Source: Clostridium sp. (lineage in GTDB: Bacteria; Bacillota; Clostridia; Lachnospirales; Lachnospiraceae). From it: a DNA stretch of 64,000 nt. Within the stretch, counting starts at the first letter, position 1, and each line of letters starts with the position of its first letter. The translations under genes and the position numbers were made by a program. Shown here piece after piece: positions 8,871-18,400 of the stretch. The stretch is from positions 47,672 through 111,671 of the forward strand of contig JAGZZT010000005.1 in the NCBI GenBank assembly GCA_018377235.1, given 5' to 3'. The notes under the pieces were generated by a model, which ran no database searches, was not told where the DNA came from, and saw only the letters and a list, made by a program, of their open reading frames with translations.

Positions 8871-10259
8871 TTATTTATAAAATGCCTTAAACGCCTTATA
8901 GGTGTTGTAAATATCCAGCTTGGAAGCCAGCTCGAACGGCGCGTGCATAGCCAGAATCGGAACTCCTAGATCCACTACATCCACGTCCATCTTGGCCACA
9001 TAGCAGGCAACAGTTCCGCCGCCGCCTACGTCTACAGCTCCCAGCTCGCCGATCTGCCAGTATACACCCTCGCGGTCCATAATATCAATAACTTTGGCCA
9101 TGGTCTCTGCACTGGCGTCATTGCTGCCGGATTTTCCTCTGGCTCCCGTGTACTTGGTAAGCACGCAGCCCTTGTTCACATAGCAGGAATTTTTCTCCTC
9201 ATATACGCTGGCAAAGGTTGGATCGTAGGCAGCGTTTACATCAGAGGAAAGGCATACAGAGTTTCTCAAAACTGTCTTCACATCTGCTCCTGCCGCGTCT
9301 GCCAGGTACTCAATGTAATGAAGGCTGAAATCAGAATCCAGTCCTGTGTTTCCTACAGAGCCGATCTCCTCCTTATCAGCCAGCACGGTCACTGTGGTGT
9401 ACTCTGGCTTTTCTGTGGCCATTTCAGCAGTCATAGCTGTGTAAGCACAGACCTTGTCATCCTGTCCATATGCGCCTACCAGGCTTCTGTCCAGTCCCAC
9501 GTCTGTTGCTTTCACAGCTGGAACCATCTCAATTTCCGCTCTGGTAAAGTCCTTCTCTGTCATACCATACTTTTCATTTAACAGCTTGAGTACCAGAAGC
9601 TTCACCGGCTCCTTGATCTCATCGCCTGCGTATGGGATAGAGCCTACCAGGACATTCAGCTCCTCGCCCTTGATTCCGTCCTTCAGCTTTCTCTCATTCT
9701 GCTCTGCAGCCAGATGTGGAAGCAGATCTGTCACGCAGAATACCGGATCTCCCTCATCCTCACCGATACAGATATTGACAGTCTCTCCGCTCTTTGTGAT
9801 GACTACTCCGTGCATGGCTAACGGAATTGTCGCCCACTGGTACTTGCGGATTCCTCCGTAGTAGTGGGTTTTTAAGAAAGCCAGATCTGTCTTCTCATAA
9901 AGAGGATTTGGTTTTAAGTCAAGTCTTGGGGAATCGATGTGGGCAATATTTAAGCGGATTCCCTCCTCTAACGGCCTGCAGCCGAAAGTAGTCATAATCA
10001 AGGCCTTTTTCCGGTTAATAAAATAGACCTTATCGCCTGTCTCATACTTCTTTCCAATCTCATATTCCTGGTAGCCATTCTCAGACAGGATTCTCACTGC
10101 CTCAGCCACAAACTCTCTCTCTGTCTTTGCTTTATTTAAAAATGCCTTGTAGCCCTCGCAGTATTCAGCTGCCTCCTTCGTCTGATCCGGCGCTTCCTTT
10201 GCAATGTGAGGGAATTCCCATGTCAGCTGCTTCTGCAGCTCCTTTACATTCTCTTCCAT
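8871..10259 (-). CDS. M18-family aminopeptidase
   Basis: A cytoplasmic zinc aminopeptidase that removes N-terminal, often acidic, residues from peptides. The 462 residues carry the family signature blocks in order: NIAHIDSPRLDLKP (metal His107), YGQDDKVCAY (bridging Asp), DKEEIGSVGNTG (catalytic Glu pair), SSDVNAAYDPT (metal Asp) and AMHAPFE near the C-terminus (last metal His). Length is typical of the family. It has its own terminator. The 90-base gap from dtd shows no clear signal, so it may be the last gene of the S1/alarmone synthetase/dtd run. Confidence 0.93.
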   Translation of the reverse strand: MEENVKELQKQLTWEFPHIAKEAPDQTKEAAEYCEGYKAFLNKAKTEREFVAEAVRILSENGYQEYEIGKKYETGDKVYFINRKKALIMTTFGCRPLEEGIRLNIAHIDSPRLDLKPNPLYEKTDLAFLKTHYYGGIRKYQWATIPLAMHGVVITKSGETVNICIGEDEGDPVFCVTDLLPHLAAEQNERKLKDGIKGEELNVLVGSIPYAGDEIKEPVKLLVLKLLNEKYGMTEKDFTRAEIEMVPAVKATDVGLDRSLVGAYGQDDKVCAYTAMTAEMATEKPEYTTVTVLADKEEIGSVGNTGLDSDFSLHYIEYLADAAGADVKTVLRNSVCLSSDVNAAYDPTFASVYEEKNSCYVNKGCVLTKYTGARGKSGSNDASAETMAKVIDIMDREGVYWQIGELGAVDVGGGGTVACYVAKMDVDVVDLGVPILAMHAPFELASKLDIYNTYKAFKAFYK

Positions 10260-10349
10260 ATCATGATACTCCTTTTCCAGTAATAGTTACTTCTGTTTTT
10301 GTTTCTTCTGTATCCGGTCTTTTCCCGGCTGCTGTTCAGACGCCTTTCT

Positions 10350-10802
10350 CTACCGGCAGATTTCCTCGCTGTCCAGCACCAGAGTAAACGGGCCGTCATT
10401 TAAAAGCTCCACCTTCATATCTGCTCCGAACTCTCCATGCTCCACACGGCTTACATAGCCCCTGCATTTTTCTACCACATATTCATAGAGACGGTTAGCC
10501 ATATCCGGCGCCCCTGCCTTTACAAAGCTGGGTCTGTTTCCCTTTTTGCAGTCTGCGTACAGAGTAAACTGACTGACCACCAGAAGTTCTCCCCCCACAT
10601 CTGCCAGGGAAAGATTCGTTTTTCCCTGTTCATCCTGAAAAATTCTGAGCTTGCACAGTTTGTCCACCATCTTGTCGGCAATGGCCTCTGTATCTGTGTC
10701 GCATACTCCCAGCAAAACAAGAAATCCCTGTCCTATGCTTCCAATCACTTCCCCATCTACCGTCACACTGGCATGGGTTACTCTCTGCAGTACAATTTTC
10801 AT
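10350..10802 (-). CDS. dtd: D-aminoacyl-tRNA deacylase
   Basis: Dtd removes D-amino acids wrongly attached to tRNA. The 150-residue protein starts MKIVLQRVTHASVTVDGE and contains the catalytic SQFTLYAD motif and the Gly-Pro-containing C-terminal block (NDGPFTLVLDS), all diagnostic. It lies 21 bases downstream of a small alarmone synthetase. In many Firmicutes dtd sits next to the large rel gene, so this is a variation on that neighbourhood. Confidence 0.96.
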   Translation of the reverse strand: MKIVLQRVTHASVTVDGEVIGSIGQGFLVLLGVCDTDTEAIADKMVDKLCKLRIFQDEQGKTNLSLADVGGELLVVSQFTLYADCKKGNRPSFVKAGAPDMANRLYEYVVEKCRGYVSRVEHGEFGADMKVELLNDGPFTLVLDSEEICR

Positions 10803-10823
10803 GTCCTTTTTCTCCGTCCTTCG

Positions 10824-11507
10824 TTATTCCTGAATCTCCTGGGAGCGTCTGAACTCCTCTTCTTCCTTAATCCTCTGCTCGGCGCTGATCTTCATAATCG
10901 CCTCGTTGAGGGAAAACATCTTTGCATCCAGAAGATCTACCATGTCAGCACAGGCCTTCAGCTCCTTTTCCAGAAAATCGGGAGCGTTTCCCTCAAACTT
11001 ATAGTAGATCTTATGTTCCAGACTGGCCCAGAAGTCCATGGCTACTGTGCGGATCTGAATCTCCACCTTAGTGTCCACAGGCCCTTCACTCAGGTAGATC
11101 GGGATCGTCACCACCATGTGATAGCTTTTATAACCATTTGGTTTGGGGTTTTTTATGTAGTCCTTCACATACAGCACCGTCACATCCGACTGCCTGGCAA
11201 TCATATCGGCAATTCTGTAGATGTCCGAAGTGAAGGAGCAGATAATCCTGATTCCGGCAATATCGCTGAGGTGATCGATCATGTTGGGAATCGTCACTTC
11301 CCTGCCGTCGCTTTTCAGCTTTTTGACAATGCTTTCCGGCGTCTTCAGTCTGGATTTAATATGTTCAATCGGATTGTAGGAATAAATATGAACAAATTCA
11401 TTGTTCAAAATCTCGATCTTTGTATTGATCTCCTTCAGTGCGGAGTTATACAAAAACATTACGGCCTTCCATTGATCCATCTGGTTAAAGCTCTTTGGAA
11501 TATTCAC
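10824..11507 (-). CDS. Small alarmone synthetase (RelQ/YjbM-type GTP pyrophosphokinase)
   Basis: A stand-alone (p)ppGpp synthetase: it transfers pyrophosphate from ATP to GDP or GTP in the cytoplasm. The 227 residues hold a RelA/SpoT synthetase domain only, with no HD hydrolase, TGS or ACT domains. Visible motifs are SRLKTPESIVKKL, DHLSDIAGIRIICSF, NPKPNGYKSYH and VEIQIRTVAMDFWASLEHKI, the last carrying the catalytic Glu. A GTG start at 11507 is supported by AAAGGAGG nine bases upstream. It lies between the S1 gene and dtd in the same direction. Confidence 0.94.
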   Translation of the reverse strand: MNIPKSFNQMDQWKAVMFLYNSALKEINTKIEILNNEFVHIYSYNPIEHIKSRLKTPESIVKKLKSDGREVTIPNMIDHLSDIAGIRIICSFTSDIYRIADMIARQSDVTVLYVKDYIKNPKPNGYKSYHMVVTIPIYLSEGPVDTKVEIQIRTVAMDFWASLEHKIYYKFEGNAPDFLEKELKACADMVDLLDAKMFSLNEAIMKISAEQRIKEEEEFRRSQEIQE

Positions 11508-11561
11508 TATGAACGGCCTCCTTTCACTGAAGCTTTCGCGCTGATTAAGACAAATATTTTG

Positions 11562-12266
11562 TTAAAATTTCAGTCCTTTTAAAAGAGAACCAAGGCTGGT
11601 AGCAGCCTGACCATTCTCATGATAATTAAACACTTCCTCCTGCTGAAGCTCCTCTTCCTCTTTCTCCTGGGCATCGCGGATACTGAGGCTCAGCTTTCCA
11701 TCCTTAATTCCCACTATCTTTACCTTGACGTTCTGTCCTTCCTTTAAAACTGCGCCTGGATGCTTAATCCTCTGGCTGCTGATGCGCGATACATGAACCA
11801 GGCCTGACAGTCCGTTCTCCAGTCTGACAAATGCGCCGTAGTCTTTAATAGTCTCAACTGTTCCTTCCATCACCGCGCCTACCTGGCACTGCTCCACTCT
11901 CTTTTTCTTCTCCTCCTGCTCCTTCTCTCTGGCCAGCTCCCGTCCGGACAGAACCAGCTTCTTTCTGTCCTCCTCCACAGTGATTACCAGCACATCAATA
12001 GTCTTTCCAACCCACTCCTCCAGATTCTCTACATAGGAAGCAGCAAGCTTAGAAGCAGGAATAAAGCCTCTGATACCATCCACATAAGCAGTCACACCGC
12101 CATTTACCACCTCAGCGATCTCCACCTGAAGCGGTGTCTTCTCCTCCATCATTTTGGTAAACTTCTCCCATACAGGAGTGTCCTCATTTCTTTTAAAGGA
12201 TTCCTCTATTTCCTTCTCGTAATCGGCCATAGTCTCCATATTTTCATTTAATCTTTCTTCTGACAT
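11562..12266 (-). CDS. Two-domain S1 RNA-binding protein
   Basis: The 234-residue protein has an acidic N-terminal helix and then two S1 domains. The first, at about residues 45-110, has VNGGVTAYVDGIRGFIPASKL. The second, at about residues 130-200, has VETIKDYGAFVRLENGLSGLVHVS. A Glu-rich tail with a short hydrophobic end follows. It resembles the short RpsA-like proteins of Firmicutes, which bind RNA and are often loosely annotated as 30S protein S1; with only two domains it is not a full S1. GGAGGAAAG precedes the start. Confidence 0.88.
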   Translation of the reverse strand: MSEERLNENMETMADYEKEIEESFKRNEDTPVWEKFTKMMEEKTPLQVEIAEVVNGGVTAYVDGIRGFIPASKLAASYVENLEEWVGKTIDVLVITVEEDRKKLVLSGRELAREKEQEEKKKRVEQCQVGAVMEGTVETIKDYGAFVRLENGLSGLVHVSRISSQRIKHPGAVLKEGQNVKVKIVGIKDGKLSLSIRDAQEKEEEELQQEEVFNYHENGQAATSLGSLLKGLKF

Positions 12267-12373
12267 ACATCTTTCCTCCTGATTCTGAAATTCTATATCT
12301 ATTTAACCATATCCTATCTGATATTTCTATAGTTTTCCTGTAAAAAATATGCATTTCTTTCCCAAAACACAGC

Positions 12374-12446
12374 AAAACGGGCAGAGGAAATGGTTTCAGG
12401 CGGCTTTCAGTTGGAGCCGCGGAACCATTTCTCTCTGCCCTGTTTT
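12374..12446 (-). terminator. Long-stem terminator after the surface glycosidase gene
   Basis: Arms 12374-12404 and 12415-12446 form a roughly 30-bp, slightly imperfect stem around a 10-base loop (AACGGGCAGAGG... with ...CTCTGCCCTGTT). The minus strand ends in TTTTG. It is unusually long for a simple terminator. Confidence 0.75.
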
Positions 12447-12463
12447 AGATTTTTATATTCCTT

Positions 12464-15400
12464 TTACTGGATCCAGACTCCGTCTGCTCCTACCTGGTAT
12501 CCGTCGGGAGTCGTTCTGTTTCTGTAAAGAGCTCCTCTTGTGCCGTCGGATACGGTGTTGAAGTAATAGTATTTTCCGTCAATCAGCTGCCAGCCTGTCA
12601 TCATCTTTCCTCTCGTACCGTCAGATACAGGGTTCAGATAGAAGGTATGTCCGTCAGCCTCAACCCATCCGGTTGCCATCCTTCCTTCTGCATTGAAGTA
12701 ATACCACTCATAGGAATCTCCCCAAAGGGTGTAGATCCAGCAGGAAACTGCCTTCTCTCCATTCTCCTTTGTAAAGGTCCAGCCGTCCTGAACGTTCGTC
12801 CATGTTCCGTTTGTCACATAGGCTCCTCCGTCTAACGGCTGCGGCTCGCTGTTTCCGTAGAGCGGACGGCTGGAGGAATGTCCGCTTCCGCCAGAGCCGC
12901 CGGAGTGGCTGCTTCCGCCGCCTCTCTTCTTTAATGCCTTGTAAGCCTTGTCCAGCTTCTCTGCCGCCTTATTAACCTGAGCCTGAGTCGCGTTCTCATC
13001 CTCCAGTACGGCAATGGCCTCGTCAAGAGCGTCCTCCAGATTGCTCCAGCTGGAGCTTGTGTAATCGTCCTCATCAAGGGCGTCCATCTTTCTCTGGATC
13101 TCCTCAATCTTGGCCTCCAGACGGTCCTTATTTACCTCTGGCTTCTCCTCGCCTTCCTCATACATAGCGCGGATTCTCATGTCAGAGGTTACATAGTCAA
13201 AGTCCTTGTTCCAGCCTACAAAGGTGTAGCCCTCTCGCTTCGGATCCTCCGGAGCCTCAGCCGCATTGCCGTAGGCAACTCTCTGTTTGCTCAGAACTGT
13301 CTTGTCGTAGTCCTCGAAGATTACGTCAAAGCACTGTGTATACATGACTGCGTAAACGCCGTCCGGCGCTGCGTCAAAGATCAGGTTATTTCCCTCTACC
13401 TCGCAGCTTACCACCGATACGCTTGTGCCGTCCTCGCTGTACTCGTAGCGCATTACCTGATAGTCTTCCATTCTTCTGTCGTCCTTCGGAAGCTCCGCTG
13501 TAATCTGAACCTCCGGAAGCTTTGGATCTACCAGCTGTGTTACGGTTGGATTTCCAGTGCTGTTTGCCACTGACTTTGCAGCCGTTGTCCGAATCCAGAA
13601 TGCAATCTTTGTCGTTCTGGCAGCTTCCTCGTCATCGTTAAGACCAGCCTCTTCTTTTACTGCCTTTAACGGAGAAAGTACCTCGGCCTTTAAAATGTCT
13701 CTCGGATTCAGAGTTTCCTCTGCATCGGATGCGCTTGCCTTCACTGTCTCGCTCTTTTCTGCATTGGAGGCAGTTGCCTTGGAGGTTGCGTTCTTATCAT
13801 CGTCGTCCTCCTCTGCGTCAGACGGGCTTGCCAGAAGCTCGTAGCTCTTCAGGATATCCATCTTGCTCGGTTCTTTCTTAGAGTGCTTCAGGTTCATCTT
13901 AACCTCTGCGGTTCCGCCTCTCTGAAGAATTACCTCGTCGCTGTCTGTCAGAGCTGCCTCGAGCAGCGCCTCCATGTCGCTTTCGTCGCCGAATGCGAAC
14001 CAGTTTGACGGCTCTGCTGTCGTGTAAGCTTCCTTAGACGGTTTGTCTTCTCCCTCTTCTCTGTATACTGCGTGCAGACGGCTTCCGCTTTCAGGAATGA
14101 TAAAGGAAACCTCTTCCTTCTTCATATCCTCTTTGCTTAACAGATTCGTTGGAGCTGTCCTCCAGTGGTCAAACTCCATTCCATCCTTTGCGTCTGCCTT
14201 CACTGTAACGATTCTTCCGCTCTCCGCCTCGATCTGAGTCTGGCCTTCCAGCTCCTGATCATCCAGCTTTATGATAATTCCGTCCAGAACCGTCACATTC
14301 TGGGTATTGCTGCCCACGATGCGGAACTCCAGGCGGATAACGCCTGAGTAGTCCATGATTCCCTTTACAATCACAGTTCCGATTCCCGGCTTATCATTGT
14401 TCTCATAATTAACCGTATAATCAATACCGTATCTCAGGTCTTTTCCATCAATCGAAACAGATACTTCCGGCTTCACTGGAGTCTGATCCTCATCCATGAT
14501 AAAGGTATCCTCTGGAAGAGTCACATTCTCCTCTGTCAGTTTCACGGTGTCTCTGGCCGTCCGGACTCTCACCTCGGCGGCGCTCATAAACTTATTTTCT
14601 GTATCGCCGTAGGTCTCCAGACCAGTCAGCTTCACAAATTTGGCCTTTACCGGCTCCTCAAAGGCTGCTATCTTCCAGCCAGCTGTATTTTCCCATTTTC
14701 CGGTAGCTGCTGTCGTCCATGTGTTTCCATCTGAGCTTACTTCTACTTTGTATTTATTAACGCGTCCATTATGGCTTCCTGTTCTGGAATAGTAGCGCAG
14801 CGCGTCGATATTGGTCTCCTTGTCGAGTTCCAGCTGAATCCAGCGCTTCTCTACTGGCGTAGCCTGATTCCAATGTGTGTGCCATACTGTGCCGTAGTTG
14901 TTGTCCAGGGCATTCTCTTTTTTGTCGGTTCCATATTCGTCTCCAACAGTCACTTTCATATCCCCGACTGGATAATCCATGGAATCGTCGTCTGCGCTTC
15001 CTGTGGACTCCTGCTCCAGATGAATGATAAATTCACCCATCTTAGAATGATCCTCTGACTCTAAGAGAATCTTTACCTGTCCGTCTGCAGCCGGAAGTAC
15101 GGTGATAGCCGCGTTCTCCTCGCTGGCTGCCTCTAGCTCCTCCACAACGCTCATCGGAGTGTTGTACTCGCCTGCCTTCAGGGCGGACTCCGGAACTTCC
15201 ACGCCGTTTAAGGTCAGACTGCTGAGAACTGTAGAACTGTTGGCTGTGAAGCGTCCCTCGGAGCGGTAAAGCTCTACCTCTGTGATTCCAGTAGTTGGCA
15301 TAGATGCGCCTGCGGCGCCCTCGCTTCCCACTTTATTATTGTGGATTTCCAGCTTCAGGTAGGTCGCTCCCATAGGAGCGAAATCGTAAGTATAGCATTT

Positions 15401-18400
15401 TACCATGCTGGAGGTTTCCTTATCCGGAATCGTCTCCTTCACTCCCAGGGTGTGAAGCTCTGTCCACTGCTTCATATCGTTGGAAACGTAAATCTTGGTA
15501 ATGCCAGGATCCGGGAACCGGAGTGAACCGTTATCCCTTACAAAGTAAACCTTAATCTGTCCCAGAGTCTCCTGTGTGTCGAAGACAAACTGAAGCTCTG
15601 CCGGCGGATTGTTCTGAGTTTCCTTCGTATAGTCCCAGTTGCTCCATCTGGACTTGTTGGGGCCGCTGGCAGCATCCACACTCTTTGTGGAACCGTCGTT
15701 GATTGCGCTCAGCGTATCAGATGCTTTTCCCACCGTCTGGCTGACCTTGGCCTTGGTTCCCACATTGTCTGTGATCACGGCCTTCTCCTTCTGCACCCGC
15801 ACGGAAGCAGTCACATCCATCGGCTCCCCGAAGACGGAAACTGTTCCGTTCACTGTTACGATGCCCTCATCCTTGTAGTCCTCAGCCGGACGCTCATCCC
15901 ACTCTACCGGAAGAGCAATATTTAAGATCTCACCGTCCTCGGATACCAGCTGTCTTGACTCTGGCAGAAGCGGATCCTCGCCCAGATGCACCGTTGTGGA
16001 GTAGTTTAAGATTGCCGCAATCTGACTGATCATATTGATGCTGACGGAAACCTTGGTTCCCTCCATGTCGCCGCTTAACAGGAAGCTTCCTTCCTCGTCC
16101 AGCTTGTCCTGTGGAATAGTATCCCACACAACTGGAAGCTCTGCTGTCGTTCCGTCTGTGTATGTAACCGGCAGCGTCTCCGGAAGCACCGGCTCGTAGC
16201 CTACCTTTACATAGTAGTTCTTGGAAATCTCGTAGCTTGCCACCATGTTGCCGGCGTCTGGATCGGTCTCTCCGCTCTCAACCGCCTCTGTGTTTACTGT
16301 GACCTCGCATCCCTTCAGTCCCTCGGCCTCTGCCTTCAGTGTGAAGGATCCATCCTCCTCTGTGGACTGTACAATCGCTACCAGCTGTCCATTGAATGCT
16401 CTGCGGTTGTCTGCCTGATAGGAATCATGGTCTGTAGTCCAGCCGTTGTCAAGGCCTACCAGCTTTCCGTCGCCCTCCACGGTGAACTTCACATGGTTGT
16501 CTGCGTCCGGAACCATCGTTCCATTCTCGTCTGTAATCGTTACTGTAATGTAGCTGAGATCGTCTCCATCGGCGTCAATTCTGTCGCTGTCAGCCTCCGC
16601 CTCGATCTTGGCCGCCTTTCCGGCTGTCTTAACTACATTTCTTCCCACTGTATTCGAAATCTCACGGCCGGAAGCGTCCTTCGCTACTGCCCGCAGCGTT
16701 CCATCCTCATAAGGAACCTTCCAGGTGCGGTACAGGTTCTTATGGGCTGTGCTGTCCTTGTCATCGCCCTCATACATCTGGTAAGTGTAGAGGCCTTCAG
16801 CACCATTCTCGCCCTCACTTCGCTTCTCAGTCATGGTCTTTGTACCGATCAGCTTCTCCTCTCCGCCTGTCGGAGTGAAATAGAGTTCTACAGTTGGAGC
16901 GTCTGAGTAAACCACTACTTTTACATTTCCCTGATCATCCTTCTCTATTACGTCGCCGTTCCATGCCGGAAGAATGTGAAGGGTATTCTCATCCTCATTC
17001 CATAAGCTCTGGTACAGATAGTAGCTGTCCTTCGGAAGTCCTGCTGTGTCAATGATTCCAAAGTAGGAGTTCTTCGGAGACGGCCATGCTTCCACTGCGC
17101 CGGATCCAACATTATTCCACTTGGTCGGCTCTCCGATGTAGTCAAAGCCTGTCCAGACGAACTCTCCTGCCACGAAATCCTTCTGGATGGTAGTATACCA
17201 GGCGTCGCTGGCCAGATGGCCCCAGTTTACTTTAGACTCATCGTAGGCTGTCAGCTGTCTGTCGTAGAGCTTCTCATTATAAACGCCTCTGCTGTTAATA
17301 GAGGAGGCTGTCTCTGAGCCGTAGATCTTCCAGTCCGGATGCTTTGTATGGTAATCGGATAAAGTGTTGTTGCCGTTTAAGGCCGTGTAGTTAAAGCCTA
17401 CCAGACCACCTTTGGCGGCCAGCTTCTCGCCGATCTGCTGGGACTGTGCCAGACCGCTCTTCAGCTTATTATCCCCAGTGGTTACAGGTCTTGTATCGTC
17501 TGTCTCCACCGCCCAGGCAATCAGCTTCTGAGCCTGATTCGGGTAATCGCCAACTCCAATACCAATTCCCTCCATGACCTCGTTGCCCAGGGACCAGGAG
17601 ATCACGCTTGGAGCGTTCCAGTCTCTGCGGATGACAGACTTCATATCGAACTCAGCCCATGTCATGCCGCCCTCTTCCTGTCCGAGAATCAAGTTGCCGT
17701 CCTCGATATTCTTTCCATACCACTTGGCATAGTCCTCGCTGTTCTGGTTCTTAGCGCCATGCCAGCCGTCGAACATCTCCTCAATGACAAGCATTCCCTT
17801 CTCATTGCAGATATCGATTAGATCCTGAGCCGCCGGGTTGTGCGTTACACGGATAGCGTTGCAGCCCATGTCCTTCAGAATCTCTACCTGACGCTCAATG
17901 GCTCTGTCCCAGGCCTCCGCGCCCAGAGAGCCCTGATCGTGGTGCATACAAACACCCTTCAGCTTCATGTTCTCTCCGTTCAGGGAGAAACCAGTGCTGC
18001 TGTCAAAATCAAAGTAACGGAAACCGAAATCAGAGGTTGTTACGTCTGATATACCCCCCCCCGTACTGATTTTTGTCTCCATCACGTAAAGATACGGATC
18101 ATCCAGAGTCCAAAGCTCAGGGTTGGACGCAGTCATATCGCTCTCCACCGTCACGGTCGCTCCGCTGGCTACCTTAACCGGATCTGCCGTAATTTCGCCA
18201 ATCGGAGTCTTGCTGTCGTCGTCCTTCCGGTAAATTCGATGAGATACTGTGACTTCCGCCTCAGATCCGGACTCATTCTGAACGGCAGTCTCCACATGGA
18301 CGGAAGGATTGCTCTTGTTGGACTCCAGATCCGGAAGCTCCACTTTCGTTCCGTGCAGCGCCTCGTGTACCATAGGCGTGATGGTCAGCTTCACATCTCT

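Noticed and set aside
10437..11582. A 381-codon plus-strand frame opposite dtd and the alarmone synthetase
   Set aside because: It is antisense to two diagnostic genes, crosses their intergenic junction and has no start signals.
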